DNA of 36,213 nt. It comes from JAOUEA01 sp039933515. Lineage in GTDB: Bacteria; Actinomycetota; UBA4738; HRBIN12. Positions 6,495-15,298 of the stretch are shown here, piece by piece (position 1 is the stretch's first letter; every line of letters begins with the position of its first letter). The stretch lies in assembly GCA_039933515.1 (NCBI GenBank), contig JBDTNY010000103.1:1-36213 (forward strand), written 5' to 3'. A program made the position numbers and the translations under genes. The notes under the pieces were generated by a model. The model did not search any database, was not told the origin of the DNA, and worked only from the letters and a program-made list of their open reading frames with translations.

Positions 6495-8312
6495 GTGACG
6501 GACAAGCAGCACGCGACGGCGGCATTGCTGGAGGACTCCACCCTGCTGAAGAAGGGCCGGGCCGATGTCTTCGCCCAGCGGGAGCGTACGAAGCGCCGTC
6601 GCCTCGTGCGCGCGATCGTGCTCACCGGCCTCACCGACGTCTACCTGTTCTCACGCTTCATCCACGGCAATGGGTTCCAGATGCCTGCCCTGCCGCAGGA
6701 TTGGGTGATCCTCGCCTTCCCGCTGCTGATCCTGATCCCGGTGATGCTCATGGTGGCCATGCCGCTGATGAACGGCAAGTCGCCGCACATCGTCGTGCAT
6801 CCCGAGCAGGTCGAGATCGGGCTGACCGAGATCAAGGGGCTCGACTCGCAGGTCGACGAGGTCGTGCGCACCCTCGACGTGTTCCTGGGGTACGCCACGT
6901 TCCGCGATGAGCTCGGCGGCACACCGCGCCGCGGCATCCTGTTCGAGGGACCGCCCGGGACCGGGAAGACCTACCTCGCCAAGGCGATGGCCAAGCAGGC
7001 CGGTGTCCCGTTCTTGTTCATCTCGGCGCCGTCGTTCCAGTCGATGTGGCAGGGCATGACCGCCTACCGGATCCGCTCGTTCTTCAAGGCGCTCCGCAAG
7101 CAGGCCCGCAAGGAAGGCGGCGCGATCGGATTCATCGAGGAGATCGACGCGATCGCGATGACCCGCGGCGGAGGATCGCCCAGCGCGCCGCTGCCCGACG
7201 GCGCGCGCTCGGTCTCGAACTTCATGGGTGGCGGCGACTCGGGCGCGATGGTGAACGAGCTGCTGATCCAGCTCCAGTCGTTCGATCAGCCGCGCTTCCG
7301 CACGCGCATGCGCACGAAGTTCTTGGGGTGGATCAACGGGTATCTGCCCACCGACCGCCAGATCCGCGTCACGAAGCCGAGCTACAACAACATCTTGGTG
7401 ATCGCCGCCACGAACCGCGGCGACTCCCTGGACGCGGCGCTCCTGCGACCCGGGCGCTTCGACCGCCGGCTGTATTTCGACGTGCCGACGAAAGCCGAGC
7501 GCGGCGACCTGATCGATTTCTTCCTCGACCGCAAGAAGCACCATGCCCAGCTCGACGACCCCACGATCCGCGAGCGGATATCGCACGAGACGTTCGGCTA
7601 CACGCCGGTGATGATCGAGCACCTGTTCGACGAAGCGCTGCTCGTGACCCTGCGCTCTGGCCGCCGGGAGATGAACTTCGAGGACGTCATGGAGGCCAAG
7701 TTCGCCGAAGAGATCGGCCTGAAGCAGCCATCGGTCTACACCGACACCGATCGCGAGGCGGTCGCCACGCATGAGGCGGGCCACGCGACCGTCGCCTACC
7801 TCCTCGGCAACAACCGCCGCCTCGAAGTCTTGTCGATCATCAAGCGTCGGGGCTCGCTGGGCCTGCTCGCGCACAGCGAGGAGGAGGAGCGCTTCACACG
7901 GACGCGGTCCGAGCTCGAGTCGGCTATCGCGATCGCGCTTGGCGGCCTGGTCGCCGAGGAGCAATGCCTGGGGGAGTCGGGCACTGGCCCGGCCGCAGAT
8001 CTCGCTCACGCGACCACCCTCGCGGCCAACATGGTTGGCTCGTTCGGCATGGCGGGCTCGCTGATCTCCTACGATGCCGTCACCCACGGACCGATCGGTG
8101 GCGCGAATCTCGTCGCGAAGGTGCTTTCCGACAGCGAGGGCAAGGAGCGCGTCGAGGACATCCTGGCCGCGCAGAAGGAGCGAGTCGAAGCCGTACTCGC
8201 CGCGAACCGCGACGTACACGCGGCGCTGCGCGACGCGTTGATCGAACGCGACGAGCTGGTGCGCGAGGAGATCGTCGAAGTCATCGAGAAGGCGCTCGCG
8301 AACCGCGTCTGA
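6495..8312 (+). CDS. Divergent FtsH-like AAA+ / M41 zinc metalloprotease
   Basis: 605 residues. Two membrane segments (about 37-55 and 71-92) flank a short exoplasmic loop of about 15-20 residues, far shorter than in classical FtsH. The AAA+ part has Walker A GPPGTGKT (152-159), a Walker B FIEEID in which the usual Asp is Glu (E215-E216), a pore loop MWQG in place of MFVG (184-187), and a second-region-of-homology TNRGDSLDAALLRPGRFDRR. Extra residues (about 264-299) are inserted before LVIAATNR. The M41 part has HEAGH (426-430) with a plausible third zinc ligand D502 (AADLAHAT). It is therefore likely an ATP-dependent membrane protease that degrades membrane or cytoplasmic substrates, but of a divergent subfamily. 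GTG start with GGGAGA upstream. Confidence 0.88.
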   Translation: MTDKQHATAALLEDSTLLKKGRADVFAQRERTKRRRLVRAIVLTGLTDVYLFSRFIHGNGFQMPALPQDWVILAFPLLILIPVMLMVAMPLMNGKSPHIVVHPEQVEIGLTEIKGLDSQVDEVVRTLDVFLGYATFRDELGGTPRRGILFEGPPGTGKTYLAKAMAKQAGVPFLFISAPSFQSMWQGMTAYRIRSFFKALRKQARKEGGAIGFIEEIDAIAMTRGGGSPSAPLPDGARSVSNFMGGGDSGAMVNELLIQLQSFDQPRFRTRMRTKFLGWINGYLPTDRQIRVTKPSYNNILVIAATNRGDSLDAALLRPGRFDRRLYFDVPTKAERGDLIDFFLDRKKHHAQLDDPTIRERISHETFGYTPVMIEHLFDEALLVTLRSGRREMNFEDVMEAKFAEEIGLKQPSVYTDTDREAVATHEAGHATVAYLLGNNRRLEVLSIIKRRGSLGLLAHSEEEERFTRTRSELESAIAIALGGLVAEEQCLGESGTGPAADLAHATTLAANMVGSFGMAGSLISYDAVTHGPIGGANLVAKVLSDSEGKERVEDILAAQKERVEAVLAANRDVHAALRDALIERDELVREEIVEVIEKALANRV

Positions 8313-8330
8313 ACCTCTCGAGGCGCGTCG

Positions 8331-8336
8331 TAGACT
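8331..8336 (+). promoter_or_regulatory. -10 hexamer TAGACT of the thiolase gene (leaderless)
   Basis: TAGACT lies 7 nt before ATG 8344 with no ribosome site, inside the 31-nt gap after the FtsH-like gene, so the thiolase has its own promoter. Confidence 0.55.
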
Positions 8337-8343
8337 CGTTCGC

Positions 8344-9525
8344 ATGACCCGATCCGTCATCGTCGCCGGCGCGCGGACGCCGTTCGGCAGATTCCAGAAG
8401 GGGCTCGCCGGGATGCGGGCCGTTGAGCTGGGCGCCGTGGCGATCCGCGCAGCGCTCGATCGGGCGCGCGTGGAACCCGGTCAGGTCGAGTACACGCTGA
8501 TGGGACACGTGCTCCTGGCCGGGCAAGGACAGATCACCGCCCGCCAGGCCGCGATCGCCGCCGGGATCCCCAAGGAGGTCCCGGCCATCACGATCAACAA
8601 GGTGTGTCCTTCGGGGATGGCCGCGATCGCGATCGCCGATCAGATGATCCGCGCCGGTGATCTCGAGATCGCGGTCGCCGGGGGGATGGAGTCGATGACG
8701 AACGCCCCGTTCGTATTGCCGAAGGCCCGAGAGGGCGCTCGGCTCGGCGATACACCGATGCTCGACTCGATGATCCACGACGGACTGTGGTGTGCCTTCG
8801 ACGACCGCCACATGGGGCAGGGGACCGACGTGGTCAGCGGCGAGCTGGGGATCACGCGCGAGGAACAGGACGCGTTCGCGGCCCGCTCCCACCGGCTGGC
8901 CGCCCATGCCTGGGAGTCGAGGACCTTCGTGAGCGAGGTGGTGCCCGTGGAGGTGCCGCAGCACAAGGGAGACCCGGTGGTCGTGGCGCGCGACGAAGGG
9001 GTAAGGCCGGACACCACGTTGGAGGCGCTCGCACGGCTGGGGCCGGCGTTCTCGGAGGACGGCACGGTCACGGCGGGGAACGCGTCGCAGATATCGGACG
9101 GCGCATGCGCGGTCGTCGTGATGAGTGAGGAGAAGGCCGCGGAGCTCGGGATGCAGCCCCTCGCACGGATCCTCGCCTATGGCATGTCGGCCGATCGCTT
9201 CTCGTCGCTCCACACGGTGCCGGCGATCGCGACCGAGCGTGCGTTGAAGAAGGCAGGGCGCGACGCCGCCGAACTCGGTCTGGTGGAGATCAACGAGGCG
9301 TTCGCGGCGGTGCCGATCCACAGCGCCCGGATGCTCGACCTCGACCCCGACATCGTGAACGTGAACGGGGGGGCGGTGGCGCTCGGTCACCCGGTCGGTG
9401 CGAGCGGCGCGCGGATCGTGCTCACGCTCGCGCTCGAGATGGGCCGGCGGGGGACCGAGTTGGGGGCGGCGGCGATCTGCGGCGGCGGGGGCCAGGGCGA
9501 CGCGCTCGTGCTCGGTCGCGCGTGA
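8344..9525 (+). CDS. Acetyl-CoA C-acetyltransferase (thiolase)
   Basis: 393 residues, the normal thiolase length. Catalytic residues are all present: nucleophilic C88 in NKVCPSGMAA, H349 in GGAVALGHPVGASG, and C379 in AAICGGGGQGDA. The GHP and CGGGG signatures are those of type-II biosynthetic/acetoacetyl-CoA thiolases (AtoB/PhaA) rather than SCP2-like ones. It condenses two acetyl-CoA to acetoacetyl-CoA or runs the reverse; together with ccr and the epimerase this fits the entry of the ethylmalonyl-CoA pathway, though beta-oxidation use is equally possible. The start follows the TAGACT box. Its stop lies 3 nt from the stop of the convergent coiled-coil gene. Confidence 0.92.
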   Translation: MTRSVIVAGARTPFGRFQKGLAGMRAVELGAVAIRAALDRARVEPGQVEYTLMGHVLLAGQGQITARQAAIAAGIPKEVPAITINKVCPSGMAAIAIADQMIRAGDLEIAVAGGMESMTNAPFVLPKAREGARLGDTPMLDSMIHDGLWCAFDDRHMGQGTDVVSGELGITREEQDAFAARSHRLAAHAWESRTFVSEVVPVEVPQHKGDPVVVARDEGVRPDTTLEALARLGPAFSEDGTVTAGNASQISDGACAVVVMSEEKAAELGMQPLARILAYGMSADRFSSLHTVPAIATERALKKAGRDAAELGLVEINEAFAAVPIHSARMLDLDPDIVNVNGGAVALGHPVGASGARIVLTLALEMGRRGTELGAAAICGGGGQGDALVLGRA

Positions 9526-9528
9526 TCC

Positions 9529-12500
9529 TCAGTCCTCGGCAGACAGCTCCGAAAGACGGTGGAGCTCCTGCACCATGAGCGCCTCCGCGGTCTTGTCCCA
9601 GACGTCGGGCTGACCTTCGACGACGATGCGCAGGTCCGAGACGTTCCCGTTCGCCTCGCCGAGCTCCCGCGTAGTGTCTGCGGATCCATCGGGCAGGAAG
9701 ACCCGGAACGCCGAGCCTCCGTCTTCGACGCTCTCGACCTTCGCCCATCCTCCCTGGACCTCGGCGAATCGCCGCACGACGGGGCTGAGCGATGCGTCGG
9801 ACGACGTCTGCGGGTCCTCGACGGACAGCATCACGCCGCCTTCGACGCTCAGCAGCCGCACGCGGATCATCTTCTTGCCCGGGGTGCGATCCCCCGCGTT
9901 GCGGAGGAGGCCTGCCAGGATCTGCTCGGTGCGCAGCTGATCCACTGCGACCACGATCCTGTCGGTCTCGAGCCGGACCTCGTGGGTCTCCTCGATGCCG
10001 GATTCCTCGACGACGCGCTGGACGAGCGCCTCGAGGTCCGTTCGTTTCGGGTGCAGCTGCACCGTGCCGCGAACGAGCTCCTCGGCGTCGGTCATGTCCG
10101 AGACGACGTGGTCGAGACGCCGCGCGTACGTCGTGAGCTGGCGCAGCAGCTGCGCCTGATCCTTCGCGTCCCTCTTGTGCTTGAGGATCTGCGCGAGGCC
10201 GAGGATCCGCGACAGCGACTTCTTCGCGTCGAGCGAGAGCTCCTTGACGAAGGGGGAGGTGGCGCGCCGGTCCTCGTACGGGACCGCATCTCCGATCGTC
10301 AGCGCATCCTCGTCGGTGGCCGGCTCGGACGGCTCGTGCTCGCCCCGGATCTGACGCATCGCCTCGGTCATCTGGTGCTGACGGAGCTCGCCCTCCACCT
10401 CGTCTATGCGCTCGAGCTTGTCGGCGAGATCGCGCTCGAGGCCATGGGCCCGCTCCTCCGCGCCGATCAGCTTCTCGGTCTGCCCGGCGAGCCGTTCCTG
10501 AGTGATGCGCAAGAGATCGTCGAGGTCGGCGCGGCCCTCGGTCGCCGCGGTTTCCAGCGCACGTCGAGCCTCGATCTCCTGGAGGCGTCGGTTGAGGTCC
10601 GCGTTGTCCTGCGTGGCGTCTTCGAGGTCCCCGGCGAGCTTGGTCGCTCGCTGATCGAGGGCGGCGGCCTGACGCTGCGCCTGCGCCAAGAGCTCGGCCA
10701 GCCGGGCAGCTTCGGCCCCGCGCTCCTCGGCTGCCGTCAGCGCATCGGTCAACGCGCGCCGAGCATCGGCGAGCTCGTCCCCGAGCTGCTGGGCCGCCGC
10801 GCTGGCGCTGGCGATCTCATGTTCGGCCCCGGCGAACCGGTCCGTGCGATCTGCGAGGTCGGTGTGGAGCGCCTCGAGGTCCGCCTTGGCCGCCGCCTCG
10901 ATCGCCGCGATCCGCTGGGCCGTCGCCCGCTGCGTGGTCTCGAGCTCGTGCCGGTGGCGGGATGCTTCCTCTTCGAGCTGGTCCTGGAACTCCTCCCGGG
11001 TTGCCCGGACCTTGTCCTCGAGGTCGGCCTCGCGTTCGATCAGCTCGGCGCGGTGCGAGGCACGTGCCGAGTCGAGCTCTGCACGTGCGGCACGGAGCTC
11101 GTCCTCGAGCATCGCGGCACGCTGTTCCTCGGCGCGGAGGGCGCGCAGCTCGGTCCGTGCGTCCTCCAGCTCGGTGCGGCCCGACCTGAGGACGGCTTTC
11201 GCGGACTCGGCAGCCTCGCGCGCACGGAGTACCTCGATGTGCGCGCCGTCGAGGTCGCGTTGCAGAGTCTCGGCGCGCTCGACGAGCGCCATGGCACTCC
11301 CGCGCTCGGCCGCCGCCGCCTCGAGCTCCCCGCGGGCGACCGAAAGTTGCGCCTGGGTTCCCTCCAGCTCGGCGCGCAGCCCGATCGCCTCGCTCTCGGC
11401 CCGAGTGAGGCGATCGACGAGCTCGGGGTCGACCTCGGGGCCGTCGGGACGAGCGGCGAGCGCGGCCGCGATCTCGGCGTGCTCGGCCGCGAGCTGCGCG
11501 CGGTCGACGATGAGGGCGTCGCGCTCTTCCGCGAGCAGGTCCCGTTCGATGAAAGCGGCATCTCGCTCCCGTTCGGTCGCCCCCCGCTCGGCCGTGGCTT
11601 CCCGGAGGTCGGCCGCCACGGCCGACAGTTGGTCACGCTCCGCGCTGACGGCCTCGAGACGATCCGCCGCCTTCAAGAGCTCGTCCTCGAGGAGGCGGGC
11701 GCGATCCTCGGCGCGAAGCATCCGATCTTGGATCGCCGGGTCGGTGCGGGTCTCGGTGGCGCGCCGCTGCGCGATCTGGAGGTCCTCCAGGGTCTTGCGG
11801 TACTGCTCCTGGAGCACCGTGAGACGCTCCTCGGCCGCGTGCGCGCGCTCTTCCGCCTTGCGGCGCGCGTCCCCTTCCTCGCGCAGGCCCGGGATCGGAA
11901 CGGCGATCGGCCGGGGGGCCTGAGGGTCCTGGCGAGGCGCCTGGGTCGTGATGGCAGGCCCACGTTGCTGGAGCCGCGCGGCGAAGCTGCTCTGTGCCCC
12001 CACCGAGTTGGCCAGACGCGCGGTCCGCCACAGCACGAAACCAACGATCAGGTCCGCGAGCGCCAGCACCGCCGCCATCGTCCGCCACGCGCCACCGGCT
12101 GAGGCGATCGGGGCGTCGGAGCGCGTCAGCTCCACGACCGCGTCGCGCCCGATCCCGGACCGAAACGTCAGCGGGACCATGATCGAGACCATGCCGTCGG
12201 CGGTGCTGACCTGGGGCCGGCCTTTCAACGCCGCGCGGATCCGTTCCGCCTCTCCGGCGAGCTCGTTGCCGATCCGGCTCTCGTCGACCGAGTACAGGAT
12301 CGTGCCCGCGTCGTCGAACAGGGTGACCATCTCGAAGTCGCTGGGCTCGAGCACGACCGCCTGGATGCGCTCGGTGAGGTCGCTCGCGTGGCCGGGTGAT
12401 GCCTGGGCCATCGTGTCCTCCGGGCGAAACACCAGGGTCAGCGAGGAATCCGTGATCGTCGAGGCCTGCTCCACGACCGCCTCTTGCGCGCGATGGCGCT

Positions 12501-12606
12501 CGGTGACGTTCATGAAGAGCGATCCGGCGACCCCCACCATGAGCAGGAGCGCGAGCGCGATCAGCAGGCTCCGCGCGACCCCGTATCCCTGCGTGCTACC
12601 AGCCAT
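9529..12606 (-). CDS. Giant membrane-anchored coiled-coil protein with C-terminal pseudo-histidine kinase
   Basis: 1025 residues from ATG 12606 (GGGGG about 5 nt upstream; an upstream in-frame ATG at 12681 would add 25 residues). Order: TM1 (13-31), an exoplasmic sensor-like region (32-173), TM2 (174-193), a Pro/Gln-rich linker, then about 500 residues of Ala/Glu/Arg heptad coiled coil (about 245-755), and a histidine-kinase-like end (785-972). In the dimerisation helix, FVKELSLDAKKSLSRILGLAQIL aligns with the HisKA H-box but the phospho-acceptor His is Leu792. The ATPase-like part keeps an N-box (LLRNAGDRTPG, N903), but its G1 box is degenerate (VEDPQTSS, D931) and no G2 loop is visible. It therefore probably cannot autophosphorylate and is more likely a structural or signalling scaffold at the membrane. 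Its role is unknown; cell pole, septum or stress sensing are possibilities. Confidence 0.85.
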   Translation of the reverse strand: MAGSTQGYGVARSLLIALALLLMVGVAGSLFMNVTERHRAQEAVVEQASTITDSSLTLVFRPEDTMAQASPGHASDLTERIQAVVLEPSDFEMVTLFDDAGTILYSVDESRIGNELAGEAERIRAALKGRPQVSTADGMVSIMVPLTFRSGIGRDAVVELTRSDAPIASAGGAWRTMAAVLALADLIVGFVLWRTARLANSVGAQSSFAARLQQRGPAITTQAPRQDPQAPRPIAVPIPGLREEGDARRKAEERAHAAEERLTVLQEQYRKTLEDLQIAQRRATETRTDPAIQDRMLRAEDRARLLEDELLKAADRLEAVSAERDQLSAVAADLREATAERGATERERDAAFIERDLLAEERDALIVDRAQLAAEHAEIAAALAARPDGPEVDPELVDRLTRAESEAIGLRAELEGTQAQLSVARGELEAAAAERGSAMALVERAETLQRDLDGAHIEVLRAREAAESAKAVLRSGRTELEDARTELRALRAEEQRAAMLEDELRAARAELDSARASHRAELIEREADLEDKVRATREEFQDQLEEEASRHRHELETTQRATAQRIAAIEAAAKADLEALHTDLADRTDRFAGAEHEIASASAAAQQLGDELADARRALTDALTAAEERGAEAARLAELLAQAQRQAAALDQRATKLAGDLEDATQDNADLNRRLQEIEARRALETAATEGRADLDDLLRITQERLAGQTEKLIGAEERAHGLERDLADKLERIDEVEGELRQHQMTEAMRQIRGEHEPSEPATDEDALTIGDAVPYEDRRATSPFVKELSLDAKKSLSRILGLAQILKHKRDAKDQAQLLRQLTTYARRLDHVVSDMTDAEELVRGTVQLHPKRTDLEALVQRVVEESGIEETHEVRLETDRIVVAVDQLRTEQILAGLLRNAGDRTPGKKMIRVRLLSVEGGVMLSVEDPQTSSDASLSPVVRRFAEVQGGWAKVESVEDGGSAFRVFLPDGSADTTRELGEANGNVSDLRIVVEGQPDVWDKTAEALMVQELHRLSELSAED

Positions 12607-12697
12607 GCCTGCCCCCTGCGCCCGAGTTCTGACCTCCTGCGGTGGGTTATCGGCACGACGACGTCGAAGATTCAGTCCCACTGGGTGGTGACTTCCT

Positions 12698-12709
12698 CCC
12701 CCGCGGGGG
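12698..12709. terminator. 12-bp GC palindrome between sbcC and the coiled-coil gene
   Basis: cccccgcggggg is a perfect palindrome 52 nt after the sbcC stop, within the 154-nt gap to the next minus-strand gene. It could be the core of a terminator, but the loop is minimal and there is no T-run. Otherwise this gap shows only a weak possible promoter. Confidence 0.25.
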
Positions 12710-12760
12710 CTTGCAGGCTCGGCCGTTCGCCCTACCGTCTAGGCCGATCGCCTTTCGCGG

Positions 12761-15298
12761 TCACGGGTGCGTCGTGGCGCCAGAGACGACCACGGTGTCT
12801 CCCGAGCGGGGGTCTTTGTCCAGCACGATGAGGTCCTCGATCGCGTCGCGCATCTCGGCGACGTGGCTGACGAGCACGACCAGGCGCCGGTCGTCGTCGG
12901 CCACCAGGCGCTCGATGCCGGCCATCGCGCGGTCGAGATGTTCGGGGTCCAGCGATCCGAACCCCTCGTCGAGGAAGAACGCGTCGAGTCGCCCGCCGCC
13001 GCGAGCGACCATCTCTGCCAGCGCGAGTGCGAGCGCGAGCGAAGCGAGGAACGTCTCGCCACCCGACAGCGACTCGGCCTTGCGCGTTCGGTCCGCGGCG
13101 TTCAGGTCGAGGATGTCGAACGAGTCGTCGGCGGCGAAGCGGTAGCTGCCGTCGGTGAGCGCCTCGAACAGCCCGCTGCCGAGCTCAGCGAGCTCCGCGC
13201 GCTCCTCCTCCAGCAGGAAGGCGAGGAACTTGCCCGGCTTGAGATCTTCGGCTAGGCGCCGCGCGAGGTCGTGTCGGGCCTGGGCGTCCACCATCGCTCG
13301 CTCCAGCTCGCCGGACCGGGCCAGCTGCGTCTCGAGCTCGTCGATGGCCCCCGCCGCGGCGGCCTGCCGCGCCCCGGCCGCCGCGCGCTCGGCATGGAAG
13401 TCCGCCTCGGGGCCGAGCCCTAGACCGAGGAGCACCTGCTCGAGTGATGCGAGGCTCGCGGCGGCTCGCTCGCCGGCCTCGCCTCCCACGGCACTCGCCG
13501 CCTCGAGGCGCGAGACCAGTTCTTCCCCGACCGCGACGTAGGCGGCACGTAGCTCCTCAAGGGCGATGCCAAGCGAACGCTTCGCACCCAGAGCTCCCCA
13601 GGCCGAGGCGAGCTCGCCGGCGAGCGCCGCGAGGGTCGCCTGCACGCCGTCGGCACGGTCCCGCACGGCGTCGATCTCGCGGCGCGCCGTCTCGACCTCG
13701 GCCGCGGCTTCCCCGGCCGCACGCTCGGCCGTCTCGAGCTCAGAGGTCCGTGCCTGGATCAACGCTCGGGGCTCCCCGTCTCCCAGGCGCTCGGCGAGGC
13801 GATCCTTCGCGGCCGTCAGCTCTGCCTCGGCGCTGCGCATCGAGGCCGCTGACGCCGTCCGCGCCGCGGTCGACTCCTCGAGCCGCCGCTCTGCCTCGGC
13901 TGCCGCGGTCTCAGCCGACCCCACCTCGGCGCTCAGTAGCTCTCGTCGCGCCCGCAGACCCTCCTCGGCCGCCTCGGCTTTCGCGGCAGCCTTGCGAGCA
14001 GCGGTCACTGTCTTTGCCGTCGCTGAGCGCTTGGGGAGCGCGGTGACCCGCTGCGCGCAGACCGGACACGGTTCACCCCGCACGAGTCCCTCCTGCAGCT
14101 CGTGCGCCATCTCGGCGTGCTGCGCGGCGGCCAGCACGTCCCGCGCATCGGCGGTTGCGGCGATCGCCTCGCCCAGGCGGACCCCCGCCTGGGCGGCCGC
14201 CTCGCGGGCGTGGGCCGCACGCTTCGTGCCATCGTCGCGCAGCTCGCCTGCGGCCTCGACGACGGCCTCGGCTGCGGCATGCGCGTCGCTGGCACGCTCC
14301 AGCGTGCGGGCGAGCTCATCGTGCTGTTCGACGATCTGCTCGAACGTCCGCAGCTGCGCTCGGTCGCCCAACCGGTCACGCACCGACGCCAGCTCGGCGT
14401 CGCTCGCTGCACGCGCCTCCTCGGCAGCCCCGAGCCTCGCCTTGGCTTCGTCGACCGCCTCGCGTGCCGAGCTCGCGGCCTCGAGCACGCCATCGACCTG
14501 CTCCCCGGGAGGGAGCGATCCGCCGATGCCCTGGAGCAGCTCGATCTGGGCTCGGCCTGCCTCGGCCTCGACGAGTGCGGCGCGTCGCGCCTCAGCCAGC
14601 CGCTCGACCTGCGGCGCGGCCGCGTCGAATCGCCGGACATCTTCCGCCGCGGCGTCGGCGCGTGCGCGAGCCTCGACGAGCCGGCCGCGCGCTTCCTCGA
14701 TCGTCCCGCGTTCCCTGTCGAGGGACGCCAGGACGAGCCCTTCCCGTTCGAGGCGCCGCTCCGCCGCTGCCTTGGCGGCGTCCAGGCGCTCGTAGCCGAA
14801 CACGCCTTTGAGCACCCGGTCGCGTTCGGCGTGCGTCGCCGTTAGGAAGTCGGCGAACCGGTTCTGCGCCAGCAGCACGGACCGGCAGAAGGTCTGGAAG
14901 TCCATGCCGAGCAGCAGCTCGATGCGTTCGTTGACCTGCTTTTCCTGCGTCACGGTCTCGAGGATCTCGGCGTCGGGCTCCTCGCTCGATCGCAGGAGCA
15001 ACTGATGGCCCGACTGCCCCTTGCGCTTGGGCGCCCGGACGGCCTCCCACACCTGGCCGTCGACTCGGAACGTCAGCGAGACGTGGGCCTGGTCGCAGAG
15101 CTGGTGGATCAGCGACTTCGTGTCGCGGCCCACCCCCGGGGTCTTGCCGTAGAGCGCGAACGCGATCGCGTCGAGGATCGATGACTTGCCCGCGCCGATC
15201 GGGCCCACGATGCCGACGAGCCGGCGATCGCGCCAGTCGAACGAGACCTTCCCCCGGTAGGAACGGAAGCCCTCGAGCGTGAGCTCAATCGGCCGCAT
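12761..15298 (-). CDS. sbcC: SbcC/Rad50-type SMC-like ATPase of the SbcCD nuclease
   Basis: 845 residues. Seen: N-terminal Walker A GPIGAGKS (32-39), a Q-loop region (VLLAQNRFADFL), long Ala/Glu/Arg coiled coils either side of a zinc hook CPVC (C411, C414), ABC signature LSGGE (744-748) and Walker B FFLDEGFGSLD (D777, E778). This is the complete Rad50/SbcC architecture, somewhat shorter than E. coli SbcC (about 1050). It pairs with the Mre11-type nuclease SbcD to process DNA ends and hairpins. The ATG at 15298 lies inside the end of sbcD (14-nt overlap), so the two are coupled. Fourth gene of the nurA-herA-sbcD-sbcC operon. Confidence 0.95.
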   Translation of the reverse strand: MRPIELTLEGFRSYRGKVSFDWRDRRLVGIVGPIGAGKSSILDAIAFALYGKTPGVGRDTKSLIHQLCDQAHVSLTFRVDGQVWEAVRAPKRKGQSGHQLLLRSSEEPDAEILETVTQEKQVNERIELLLGMDFQTFCRSVLLAQNRFADFLTATHAERDRVLKGVFGYERLDAAKAAAERRLEREGLVLASLDRERGTIEEARGRLVEARARADAAAEDVRRFDAAAPQVERLAEARRAALVEAEAGRAQIELLQGIGGSLPPGEQVDGVLEAASSAREAVDEAKARLGAAEEARAASDAELASVRDRLGDRAQLRTFEQIVEQHDELARTLERASDAHAAAEAVVEAAGELRDDGTKRAAHAREAAAQAGVRLGEAIAATADARDVLAAAQHAEMAHELQEGLVRGEPCPVCAQRVTALPKRSATAKTVTAARKAAAKAEAAEEGLRARRELLSAEVGSAETAAAEAERRLEESTAARTASAASMRSAEAELTAAKDRLAERLGDGEPRALIQARTSELETAERAAGEAAAEVETARREIDAVRDRADGVQATLAALAGELASAWGALGAKRSLGIALEELRAAYVAVGEELVSRLEAASAVGGEAGERAAASLASLEQVLLGLGLGPEADFHAERAAAGARQAAAAGAIDELETQLARSGELERAMVDAQARHDLARRLAEDLKPGKFLAFLLEEERAELAELGSGLFEALTDGSYRFAADDSFDILDLNAADRTRKAESLSGGETFLASLALALALAEMVARGGGRLDAFFLDEGFGSLDPEHLDRAMAGIERLVADDDRRLVVLVSHVAEMRDAIEDLIVLDKDPRSGDTVVVSGATTHP

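Noticed and set aside
6651..8360. 569-codon minus-strand frame opposite the FtsH-like gene
   Set aside because: Antisense shadow: the plus-strand product carries all AAA+ and M41 motifs, and the minus translation has none.
9559..12102. 847-codon open frame on the plus strand across the coiled-coil gene
   Set aside because: It is antisense to a protein with clear TM, coiled-coil and kinase-like features; long antisense frames are expected in GC-rich DNA with biased Glu/Arg/Ala codons. No domain is recognisable in its translation.
9529..12606. Active sensor histidine kinase
   Set aside because: H-box His is Leu and the ATP lid glycines are missing; no response regulator lies next to it.
12607..12760. 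Possible small gene between sbcC and the coiled-coil gene
   Set aside because: No frame with a ribosome site and coding-like composition is visible; only a GC palindrome stands out.
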